Below are positions 36,801-48,800 of a DNA stretch of 64,000 nucleotides, piece after piece. Within the stretch, counting starts at the first letter, position 1, and every line of letters starts with the position of its first letter. The notes under the pieces are model-generated. The model was not told the DNA's origin, did not search any database, and saw only the letters and a list, made by a program, of their open reading frames with translations. The stretch is taken from NCBI GenBank assembly GCA_963922205.1, contig CAWUHX010000029.1, forward strand, positions 1,116,001-1,180,000, in the 5' to 3' direction. This stretch comes from Romanomermis culicivorax. Lineage: Eukaryota > Nematoda > Enoplea > Mermithida > Mermithidae. The translations under genes and the position numbers were made by a program.

Positions 36801-39800
36801 CTCCCCTTTTGCCTTCCTTACCAAAACTTCCTCTATTTCCTCTGAAATTTCCTCTACCTCAGAAATTTCCAAAACTTTCTCTAGGATTACCTTTTCCAAA
36901 ACCTCTTCCACTATTTCCACCCCTTCCACCATTTTGTAGGCCCTTATAAAAATTCAAGGTCCTACAATCAATCGTGTTGTGGGTGTTATTTTTGTGATTA
37001 GTACACCATTTTCGCTGCTGAACCTCTTGTTGACTTTTCATTCTTACTTTATCACATTTCTGAGTTAATGCAGTTATGGCTTCCTCTTTTGCTTTGGCAG
37101 AGTTCTTAGTTTCTTCAAAACACTGTGCCATTTTGATAAATTCTTTAGATAAAGCTACCATGAGTCAGTCCTTTTTTGGCTCCTCAATAGGCTGTTGCAG
37201 AGGCATTATGGTGTGTTGCGGAGGTAATTCAAGTACATCCTCATCGGCAATATCTATTAATTGATTTTGCGAAGATTGCATTGGAGTTTGCCTTTCTGTG
37301 TTTGGTCTTCTAAAGTCCTTATTATGTTTTTCGGTGCTTTCATAAGGCCTTTGGATTACATTCACATCGGCTTGCTGCTCGTCAGCAATTTCTGTTTGTG
37401 CCGTCTTTATCATCATGGGCGGCTCTCTTGGCACAAATGCTCTAATTGCATTTCTGTACTTTAGCTCTATCTCATAGACTGCCTGCAAAAGATCGTACCA
37501 ATTTTCGAATTTTGCTATGTCTTTCTGCAGTTCCAATTGATAAGTTAAAGAACTTCTATAGTTTCAATGGTTTCAATGATCACTTTGTTTTTAAACTCTT
37601 TACTTTTACTCTAATAAATGTGATTCACATGTGCTCTGACCCTTTTTAAAAATTTGGTTGCCGCTTCATCTGGTTCCTGTTTAATATCCAGCAAATCTCT
37701 TTTGAGCATATCCAGGTTACAATCTGGAGCACAATAATTCAAAAATTTTTCTCAGGCTTTCCTATATGCCATTGACTCTCCAGCCAATTCTTTCGGCAAA
37801 TCCCTTGACAATTGGCTTAATGCTTCCAGTTTCACCTCATTGGAAGTATTCTTTTAAAACACATCTTCTATCTCCACTAGGAAAGCAAGAACCTGTCTAC
37901 TCGGCATGTCTGACTGCAGTAATTTTGGTTTGATCTTCCTTTCTATATCATAGACAGTTGGGCCTACCTGATCCGGATTGACCCTTAAAGCTGGATCAAT
38001 CGGAATCATTGTAGGTATAACCTGCTGCCTGACATTTGGGTTTTCATCCCTAATACAACTGCTTTGTTGTAACAAAGTTGGATTTATCAGACTCAGGTTT
38101 TTTACACCTTCATCAAAACCACAACTGCTCACTCTCCGCACCACTATTGAGCTTGTGGCCAAATGAGGCATATACTGCTCTTCAGGACCTAGACTTGACT
38201 TCCGGTCTTTCCGCGTACAGTCATTCTGAAGAGTGATACCATCATTTTGCCACACTAACTCTTCCTGGGATTGCTCAAATTTACATGCACCATCTTGTTC
38301 CATACAGCCAGAATTGCTTTGCCTCAGTTCATTTGCCTCACTGGCTTTCTGTGAACCATTATTTGCAATGTTGGCAAATATATTATCATAAACTTCTAAC
38401 CTGTTCATGATCTGGTCCAATTTTTCTTCCAATGAGCTCTTGCGAGGATTTTCGGGATGTTCTTCCTGCTTGTTATCCCAATACAATTGATGGTAAGCAG
38501 GCTTTTTTTTGGTTTGAAAACCAGGAGCCAAATGGCTCCTAGGCCTAAATTTTTAGGGGCCAAATTAAAATTTTGGGAGCCAAAAATTTTTAATTGAAGA
38601 ATATTGAAAAACGTGCTTGTAACACACTGTAGAACGTACTATATAATTAAATTATGTAGATATTCAATCAGTTGATATGAGTTTTAAAAAATCACTGTTC
38701 AAAATTTGATTTCCACCCAGCATTTTCAGTTACAGGCATCTTTCCACACGTACAAACATCAGCCGAGAAATCTTTGTGCAAAGAAAATTTTTTATGCAAA
38801 AAACGCGATATTTCATTTAATTTTGCACAAATTTTCATCCAAGATTGCACTTGAGTTCATTTCCTTCCGACTCAAAAGTATAGGGTTTTGAAATTGCAGC
38901 TTCTGTTCTCATTGTTCTGTTGTTTCCTATATCTTTCGGGCGCTATGCAATGATTTTTTTCAGGTTTTGACACTCTAAATGCTGGAAAATCAATTTAAGG
39001 ATAACTTATTCGATAAACATACATGGTTCGAAAACATGTATTGTATCATTTTACAAACTAAAAAATATGTTCATACTTTCATAAGTTTGACAAGCTCAAA
39101 TTAAACTTGAAATTTTTGAAAATCAGCTCCATTATAATCATGAATTCAAACTCCATATTTAAAATAATAGTAACAAAAATGGAAAAATTGAGATTTTGAT
39201 CACCAGAATTCTTTTGCACCAAATGCACCAAAATTCATCTTTTCCATGTCAAACCCCCATGTTTTTTCCCTTCGTCGAGAATTTTTTTTCTAGAAAGTTT
39301 GATTTGTAGAGCAACAGTGAATAGACGGAGTAAAAAAATTATATAATAAGATCCCAAAATTTTCGATGTTTTACGATTTTAGAGCCTGTAAAACACTTAC
39401 TTCAAATCTAAAATTGAATAAAAACAGCTACAATTCACTATAATATAAATGAATATATCAAAATTTTAGGAGCCAAAATGGCTCCTAGACCTAAAATTTT
39501 AGGAGCCATTTCCAAACTTTTAGGGGCCCAGGCCCCTAAAATGACTAAAAAAAAAAGCCTGATGGTAAGTATCGAATAATTGAGTGGGCTTGTTTATTGG
39601 CTGGTGCTGATGTTGATCCACAACCAGAATGTTCATCTTCGGTATAGGATGTGCCCATCCAGTAATTGGCAGTTGTAATAAGTTACGTCTCTTGGGGAGG
39701 TTTATCAATGACAGTCTTTTAAATAAATGTTCTTGATTCGTCAATAATTTTGCATGGTCGTCTTCCCTTTCCACAGCTGTCGAGGTTGCAGGTATTGGGC

Positions 39801-42800
39801 ATTCATTTTTCACCAATAAAGGCCTGTGATCTGAGCCATTATCCTCTTCAGCTGAACTTTGGGCTGAAGTCAGGACAATAAGCTTTTCTGTATCATGGAC
39901 CTTTTTTCCCAGTGGTGTTCTGGGCAACCCCGAACTCCTGAGACTACTTTGGTTGTCTATACTCATTTAGTAGCCTCCCAACTTCTATAACAACTGATTG
40001 GTTTTTTGACTCCTCAAGTTTGCCTCTGATTTTCCGTTACTTTGGGTGTCAGAAGCCACCACTTGTTGAAAAAGTCACTCGCTAATTCACCTAATCAGGC
40101 CGAAACCTTAGGTAGAATAAGTCTGCAACAGTTTGGTCAGTCTCAAGTTCAACAAAAGATCAACTGCTTTCGTTCCAAAGAACTGCAGATGACTAAATAA
40201 CACTCTGAGCTCAAGTAACTTCAAATCAAGGGCAACCCAAGAAGGTAGGCGGAGGATTGAGTCGCAAATGTAGACTTGCAGGCTAGTTGGCACTCCTGAG
40301 ATCCATGGTCTAACCTGCATTCCCTCCGCTGGGAGAATGTAAATAAATTTCTGGACGGGCGGTGTTGTATTTGGGTGGCAACTCCACAAAATATAAAATC
40401 AATAATATAATAAATAATGGCCGGTCCGGCCGCCGATTTCTTTACTTAGTAAAAAACAAATAAACTGGAATGACCAAAAACATAGATAACCGAGCCTTTT
40501 ATGCACAACGTCTATGCCAATCGGTGTCGACACAAAATGTGTCGACTTTGGCTATTTCTTCGCAACCGTGAGATAGACGATGTCCATCCTCGACATTGAT
40601 TTAAGCAAAATAATCCGTTTATCACTCAAATGTTTATCAAATTCCTTCTGGTATCCTGGCTGACTGCATTTGAGGGATTAACAGTACACTACACCAATGA
40701 ATATCACAAACCACGCGAAGGTCAAATTGCTTCCTTTTTCAGTGTGAGGAAACATGTTTTGTCGGCGAAATTATACAATTTTTGATATTTGTGAAAATCT
40801 ATTTCTTTCACTGGCGGAACTTCGCCAACATACTTATTTCTCTGGCGAAATTTTCGCGAGGTTTTTAAAACTGGCTCCAGATCAAAGTTTATGTTAGGTT
40901 TAATGTGATTAAATGATCTGGCTAACAGTTGACGCAAATAAGTATTATTTTTAACAGTTCGATGCTGATTTTTCAATACTACGTATTATATATGTAAACT
41001 CTGAAATAAGCTAGAAAATCAAATTTGATTGTATCGGTCTTCTTTTTATGAGATTGAGATCAATCTACTGGCATTTAGATTCCTACCCTAATTTGGCCTT
41101 CGCCAAACACGAAAAAGATTTGGAAACCAATCAGCTTCATGGTTGACTGGTACCAGATAAACGGATGGATAGAGTTTGTTCATTTATGTACACTAATACG
41201 CTTTCAGCTCAGTTCGAAATAAATACTTCGTCACAAATATGATATAACGAGTTCTTCATCTACATTTTATTTATGCTTTTTTAATATACCATGCTAGCAA
41301 TCTATCAAGAGGATGACATGACCGCCTAAAGATCATATGACAATCTTGCTGGACAAGTAAAGAAAAACATCAGTTTCTTGCTGTATTTTACTTTGCAAGA
41401 CACGTTTTTTTGCCTGAAAGAAAAACGTAAATATCTTTGCTGAATTTGACTCAAAAGCTCACAGCAAGTTTTTACCCTTCCTTCGATCCGGAGGCTGGAA
41501 GTCGAAAAAATGCCGCATTTTCCGGAAGCCGCACCCGGGGCCGGTGCTCCGAACGATCCCTATATCCTTATAGCACTTCCCGCCAGTTACATGTATGAAT
41601 TTACTACCTGTTCTGTGACTTCTGATACAGAGAAACGGTACATCCTCATGTTGTTTCTAGATTTATTCTTCTGAAGCAGCGTAGCTGAATCAATACAAAG
41701 CTGCATCATGTAACCGAGTTCGGAGAAAATCGAAACGAAATTTTCGATGACAATCATCTCTTGGAACATTTTTCCTTCAGAATTGGACTCTCCAACGATA
41801 TTTGTTCTTGAAAAGCACCATTTTTCTGAAATCTGACAAACCACGAAATGAGTAGTTTTGCATTAAGTCACACCAACAAGTCTGTGAATTTTGAAGATAC
41901 ATGAAATTTTTATATGTCTTTTTGCTAAGGCAGAATACCGCATGGATGGAAAATAATTTTTCAAGTTAAGTTCAGGATTACGTAATTCATAAATTATATA
42001 CAAGTGACAAAAAGGTAAAAGGCCATAATAATAGCATTTCCAAGGGTTTGGATCAGCGTTTTTTTATTAGCACAAGTCCCATTAGCACGGCCGCTAATTT
42101 TTGTTCGATGTCATCACTGATGATGATGATTTTTAAAATTTTCCCTTTTCGAATTTCCTTTCTTTAACAATCATCAAATGAGGAAAAAATACGAATAAAA
42201 TCATCAGAAAAGTTTAAATCTAGGGTTGTCTCAGGTCTTGGTCCCGGGCCGGCGCTAGGCTTGTCTCGTTTCGGGGCATGACCACACAAAACTAGTATTT
42301 TTAATAAGATAACAAGCTCGATTTGTAATACAGGGTGAGTCAAAAAGGGTGACCGGTACTGACTTTCATAGCTTTCAAATGGGTGATGCTTTTTTAACGT
42401 GGTTTCCTGCCATCGATAGCAGAACATCTGGTATAAAAACTGCAGAGTTTCAGCCAGATTGCTTGAATATGGACTGACTAGAATCAAAAATACTAAATGT
42501 GGATTTTTTTGCAAATAATATTCAAAAAGTTGACATAAATTGACAAAATCAGCATGTTTTACAGCGGAAAAGTGCAATAGGTCCAATCATAAGAACCATA
42601 TAACAGCTGGAAACTACAAGAGAGCCGTTTTAGTGTGTCCTACTTTCTGTTTCACCAATAATTTTCGATCTGGTCAATGACAGAATTGATTTCACTTTAA
42701 TTTTGCCTTCTTCCAATTTCAAAACAAAAGCTCTTGATTTTAACGAAATTTTGCCCATATTGAAACAAGAACTTGTTGACTTTAAATTACGAGTAACCTG

Positions 42801-45800
42801 CAAATCTAGGTGATATTGTGTATGAACAGCTTTACAAAACTTTTTTTCACAATAGGACAACTTTTACTTTGATTTCACATCTTTTACTTTTCAAAGACTG
42901 ACCACTCTTACTAAATTTCTGTTTGTACAATAATGATAAATGCTAAGAGCATAAAATTTGGCCCCTGTAACAAAGACAAACAGGGCATTTTAATGCAGCA
43001 ATCTGCATGTAAAAGTTTCATCCGTTCGAAAGTTATGAAAGTCAGCACCGGTCGCCTTTTTTTTGGCTCACCCTGTGTAATTGAACGTTAGAATGTGTTA
43101 TACATAACAAGTGTTTCTTTCGATCAGAAGGTCTGACTCATGTCATAAGAATTGAGAGCGTTATACTAGCACTCTTTATTATAGTTGAAGCTCAGGATTT
43201 GTAAAATTCTAGAAGTCTCAAATTTTATAAAGTGATTTTCAAAATGAGATTAGAGATTACTACAGCAAACCAAGCAGTTGTTTTTTAGGTTATATTTCTT
43301 TCAGAGAGTGCGAAAGAAGACGGCATATGCATAGCTGGACAATATGTTCAACTGAGTGTAATTATAGGTACAAGATGGGAGGTAACATCGTTATCAGAGG
43401 TAGTTTCCACTCCACCACCAGGTCAAAATTTATGTATGCAAAAATGAGTATTATCTTCAATTGAGTAATGCGAATTTTTCTTTTCTACCACGTCCAAAAA
43501 GTGTATAAACTTTGAAAAAACTTTGATTGCGTCCTGTCTATTTTCTATGAGATTATTCTAGATACGTGTAGTTTTCTACAATAATCCAACTTAGGCAACC
43601 ACGAAAATGATTTTGGAACTAACCAAATTTTTTCTTGACTAATACCAGATAAACCGATCGAGTTTGTCGAGGTATGTGTACAATGTAGTTTCTCGGGAAT
43701 AGAACGAGTTTCTCATACCCAGTAATGAGTCTTCTTAAAAATTTAATCTTTTTGTCTACAACACCCAAATGCTCTCCAACTTATCCATGAATGCAATATC
43801 GTACCTTAATGAAAAGAAAGCGTATCACCTTAGAAATTATTTTATGAATGATACATGAAGTTATCGTACCAATGTTTACCTATATGTTAGTATGTTACAT
43901 GTCTGCCCTGGCCCTGGCCCCGGCAAAACTAAATGTTAAATATCATTGGTTAGTGAACGTTAAAAAAATTTACTTATATAAATTATTTGTATAATTTAAT
44001 TCGCCTGAAAATGGTACTGTTTATGATTGATAATACCGAAGCTGAGGGGGGGGGGTCGAAAAAGCCAAAAAAAAATCCAAAAAAGGCACTTTTTGTCAAT
44101 TTTTTCTAATTTTTCCAAGTTTGGGGGTTGGGTATACAGTTGGCCTATTTGGGGGTTCCTCCCCTGAACCCCCCCCCCCCCCAATTACAGCTATGGATTA
44201 TACACAAAAGCATTCAGGTGATTGAAATCAGAATAAAAATCTAAAATACAAGCAGAAACTGTCATTCCATAAGAGAGGATAAACTGAAAGTGGAGGCAGA
44301 AAAACTTCAACTTTGTCCATAAAAGCATAAAATATTTATCATTAGCTCTCAACTTTTCATTTGAACACTTCGCTCTTTTGCCAATAGAAATTATTTTGAT
44401 TTGATTTCACTCGACCGTTCAACGAATCTATTTAGTATTCTGACTTTTCTATTTTTATTCGTCATTTGTGTTACAAGTTTTCCATAAATTGTTCGAATAT
44501 CCGCATATTTTTCATATCCCATATCCAAATATCCAACGAACATCACTGGTTTGGATATCTTGTTAAGGAATTACTTAAGCAGCTTGAAAAACAAAAACCG
44601 AATATCTGATTTTTTTGTAGAAAAATCTTTCATTAGTATATTCATCCAACGCGTGATTGTATATTATTTCATTCAGGTACATTCTTCAACCCTTATCATA
44701 TTATTTGTCACTTTTACTTAAGGAACGCGAAAGCCTAGTTCGAAAATTAGAAATATTCAACGTTAAAAAGTTCGATCTAAACCAAGATTCGAATAGCAGC
44801 CTAAATATGCCTCAACTCATCGACCTAAATGATCAAATCGAAAACGTGAAAGCAAAACTAGATTATGTTCAGGACATGATTAGCGAATGTCAAAGTCAAA
44901 TTATAAGCGTTGACGAATCAAAAGTAAGCCAACGATAAGTGCTGCAGTATATCTCACGTCATGTATCTATACTTTTTTTAGGAAGAATCTGACGAAAATT
45001 CGAACAAGTCTACGGCGATATGCACTAATCTTGATGAAGCCAATTTCTTAATCGAAAATTTGATAGATATCTGCGTCACTAACGTAAGAATCATTTTTGA
45101 AATTTTATCTCACTTTGTTGCGAATTGATAAAATTTTGGTCGCCCAGGTTTTTGTATCGCATTTGCAAGTAACACCATAAATTACAAAAAATCAAAACCT
45201 GGAAATTTAAAAAGCATTTCCTCACATTACACTTTTCATTGACTTTTCAGGGTGCTCGATGTGGACAAAGTGAATCGAAAGCCAGAGATTTAGAAATTCA
45301 GTTGCAACAAGTTCAGAATGATTATACCTTAAATGAAAAATTGCTCAAACATCTCATCGGGTTCACGCCTAATGATCCGGCGATACAGGGTTATTCGTTT
45401 ATCCTTCAATTTTTTCTATTTAATCCTCCTGTATAGTACTTAGTACCTCCAATGTCTTATTAGTATCGAGTTTTTTGATTTGTTATATAAAACCGTCGGA
45501 AACTCTTCGAGAATATTCCCTAGGGTGGAGCTCTGCTAAGAAAATTAAAAAAATTTGTTTTGGTCAGGGAAATCGAGAAATGCTCGAAATATTAATATTT
45601 CAATATATACATGTTAGTAGCGCTTTTTAGATGCAATTACCGCATCAGAAACCGATAAACATGCCGATGTCGCCAGCGATGTTAATTTGATCAATGATAG
45701 AAGTCTGACAAATTCTACCGCGGAAATTCCTCTACATCGGTGCCCTTCCGTAAAAGCTCGGCGAAGGACAGCTACGCCCAAGGAATTATTGTTTTCGGAC

Positions 45801-48800
45801 GCAACAACAGTAATCCCGATGAGACAGCTATTGTCGGACTTGAAAGAAGGCGAAACTCCTCCGTCAGTAATACCGTCGCAAAGTCCTGATGTAGATACGC
45901 GAAATTTTTTCTTCGACCTCGATTACTCGAAAATGTTACCTAGAAGAGCAAACTCTTTTGTAGAACAAGAAAAGTATGCTGCTCTGCTACAAATATGTAG
46001 TACTCCAAAAAAGGAATCGCCCAATTTGAAGGATATATATACAACTTCTAAAACAGAAGAACTAGATAATATTTTTATTGAAAAATACATTCGTATGCAT
46101 TAGATAATGTCAACTATAGTTCTTGCTAATTTAAATTGACTGAAATCTGCCCTTTTCAAAAGTTAAAGCGTCTCTAGTTTCAGTTGTGAGCTGAGGAAAA
46201 ATTTGCAACAAAAGAATGCTAGCAAGTTAAGTAATCCCGATAGAATGCAGTACTAAAATATAATGAGCGAAACCGTCATTAAGGTCAGATTCTAACAAAA
46301 ACCTTTTTAGTAACTTAATGTTCAGCCGAAATTCTTTGCCAAATTTCGCAAGCTTCACGTCTAATGAAAGAAAGTTGTGAGTTCGGTAATATAATAATTT
46401 GGTGGATACATATTTACACCAAATTATTTTATTAAACAATCAGAAAATGACCTCAAAATATCTTGTCGGTAGCCACGTCATTTTATTAAAAGTTCAGTCA
46501 CGATGTAGAATATTGTTTTAGAGGAAACTAGATCGAAAACGCACTGATGATTCAGAAATTATCGGTGTCAAAAATCCTCAAGATAGCTTTTTCCGGGGAT
46601 TCGGCATCTAATATCCGCAAAGTGTCCTATTTTCCCCAAAATATAGCACTCAGTCATTAATTCTTACGATTTTGGTAGAGTATCATGCCACCTTATTTCC
46701 TATGCTACAGTCTAATCGATGTGAATAATTAGGCCGCTTTTTTGGACCATACATATAACGGAGCCCCGATGTCTGGGGGGTTAAGCGACTTTTTTGGGGC
46801 GGGCGTCACCGGTTTCCCAAAATCTTAGGGGTCCCTGGAGGGAAAAAATTAGATTTTTCCATCAAAAAAGTCCGAAAAACGGCTCAAAAAATAGGAATTT
46901 TTGTTTCAGAACTGTAAAAAATGTATTCATGGTGCGATACGCCGAGAAAAGTGACATTTTTGACCATTTTTTGTTCAAAAATTGATATTTTTCAGTATTT
47001 TCCAGGCCAAAAATATAGAGTCCTAATGACTAGCCATATGGCCTACGCTTTGTGGGGGGGGTTCCTATGACACCTCCTCCCAATTACATGTATGTTTCGG
47101 ACACCTTGATGCGTAAAATAAAAAAAATGTTGACGTTTTGAAGGCGTATTTCGTGATAACAGTCTGGACAAACGGATAAAAACCTAGCGGAAGTTTGCTT
47201 GTAGTTCTATAGGTGATGATATAACTAATCAAAATAATCTCATAGCCAAGTGGAAATCAGGATCTAATTCTTGGTAAAAATAGAACTGTGTGCACATCCA
47301 TTAATGTGAAGCACACATGAGTTGGAAACCATTGGGCTTCTTAGTTCTATCTCATAGAACGGGGCATACTTTCTTTTGTTTTTTTTCTTCGTTTTTTGTT
47401 TGTTTCGTTTAATTTCATTTATTTTTTCTCGTTTATATTTTTTCCTTTGCTTTACCGTTTCTCCTTCAAATTTTTTTGATAGTATTCCTCGTGCTCATTT
47501 AATCACACTTCTATCGGGAAAATTAAACCTATCGGAAAGCAACATGTGCAGTTCATACTTTTAATTCTGTTACACTTTAAAACTTACATCAGGGTGGGCG
47601 CCATGTCCTTCGCTTACACGTGTGCTGTATATATTTTAACGTGCTGTATCGTATTCCTCAGTTACTTTGTTTTAACTAATTGAATCTATTGATTTATTTC
47701 TAATTGCGAAATTGATGTTTTCGTCCGAAAATTTCACACGTTGGAGTATATTGTTAAAATGGCCTACAAGTGCGACTCATTTTCTGAATTTCATGCTCAG
47801 TAAAAAAATCGAACTAATCAAATTTTGTTTTTCAGCAAAGCTGTCGATAAGTCCAGCAGAAAAATGCTGCAATTCTTCGAAGATGGCGATCATTTAACTA
47901 TCGCTAGTGTCGACTCTGATATGTCTCGATCTTACACGTTCTCTCGAAATTCACCATACCGAAGTACCGTTGCCTTGGCTTCCGGTTTATCGAAAGAAAA
48001 GTATCATTAGTTGTGCTTGCTGCTTTCCTCAAATATTATATCTTTGTGTACATTTTTTCAGTAAGCCAGAAAAGATTATGTCCCCGAGACTTATGCGACG
48101 TCAGTTGGATGGAAAAGATGTTTTTTCTAGATTAACTGCGTCGACGACAGATGTCAACGAATCTGATATCGATGATGTTGATGGGTAAAAAATCACTGCA
48201 GCCTGTTTCTTTTAAAATGCTTGTAAATAAAACTGGAAAGCAAATATTTTATACTTTCGATGTTACCACCAAACCACCCGTCGAAAACATTCAACTACCC
48301 TTGAAATATTTTTGAGTGAAAATTCCTTCAGTAGCGACTTTGAATAAACGATTTTTCAAGTTTTTTCAATTTATACATAATTTGTGTCATTTTTTACAAG
48401 AATTGAAAATAGACTATAGGAATATTTTACGCAGGACTGTTAAAAAGAAAACTGTCAGATTCGCGTAATTTTTTCATTTTGAGGAGCCATTTTGTTCTTT
48501 CACTCGTTGAAATGAAAATTGAGTCTTTCACCCGATTCTTCGATGAATTTTTTTTCTCTTATGAGGTCGCACGTTATGGAACCTTATTCGGCTAACGATA
48601 AACCACCGATAAAAAATGCTCCCCTATTATGTACGCACGTTGTTCACGGGCATAGCAAAGACGTTTTAAGTTTGGCGGCTACTGACGATTTTCTTTTTAC
48701 TGGATCTAAAGGTATCTGCATTCAGGACTTTATAGAACATTTTAAAATACTTCAAATTTTTCTGGTATAACTAATTTCCTTGAATTCCTTGAAAAATAAA

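Larger units (their letters stand above)
16909..40401 (-). mobile_element. Old Ty3/gypsy element (outer), heavily interrupted
   Basis: Minus-strand gypsy element. From its 5' end: LTR (about 40401-40064), primer-binding-site candidate (40061-40044), gag (39966-36859), protease (36654-35323), start of RT (35375-35013), then after the young element the rest of RT and RNase H (24498-23404), integrase (22973-21910), exonuclease-like frame (20560-19900), ORF-X (about 19310-16990) and a partial 3' terminal repeat. Flanking ATAAT at 16904-16908 and 40402-40406 is a plausible 5-bp target duplication. Stops and frameshifts occur throughout. Without insertions it is about 12 kb, long for gypsy because of the 3' accessory region. 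Confidence 0.8.
5229..44722 (+). other. KIF21: Giant intron of about 39.5 kb
   Basis: The next exon in frame after 5228 starts at 44723, both at phase 0, and the joined peptide ([13 protein letters not shown]) continues the regulatory coiled coil (RL.KQREEL.KR.EKL in vertebrates). Introns elsewhere in the gene range from about 60 bp to 5 kb. Nearly all the extra length is transposon sequence, with all recognisable retrotransposon genes on the minus strand. Confidence 0.88.

Noticed and set aside
40722-40976. 84-codon minus frame rich in Lys, Asn and Arg
   Set aside because: Looks moderately protein-like, but no domain, homologue or neighbouring exon could be recognised.
41587-41844. 85-codon minus frame
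   Set aside because: No recognisable motif or supporting context.
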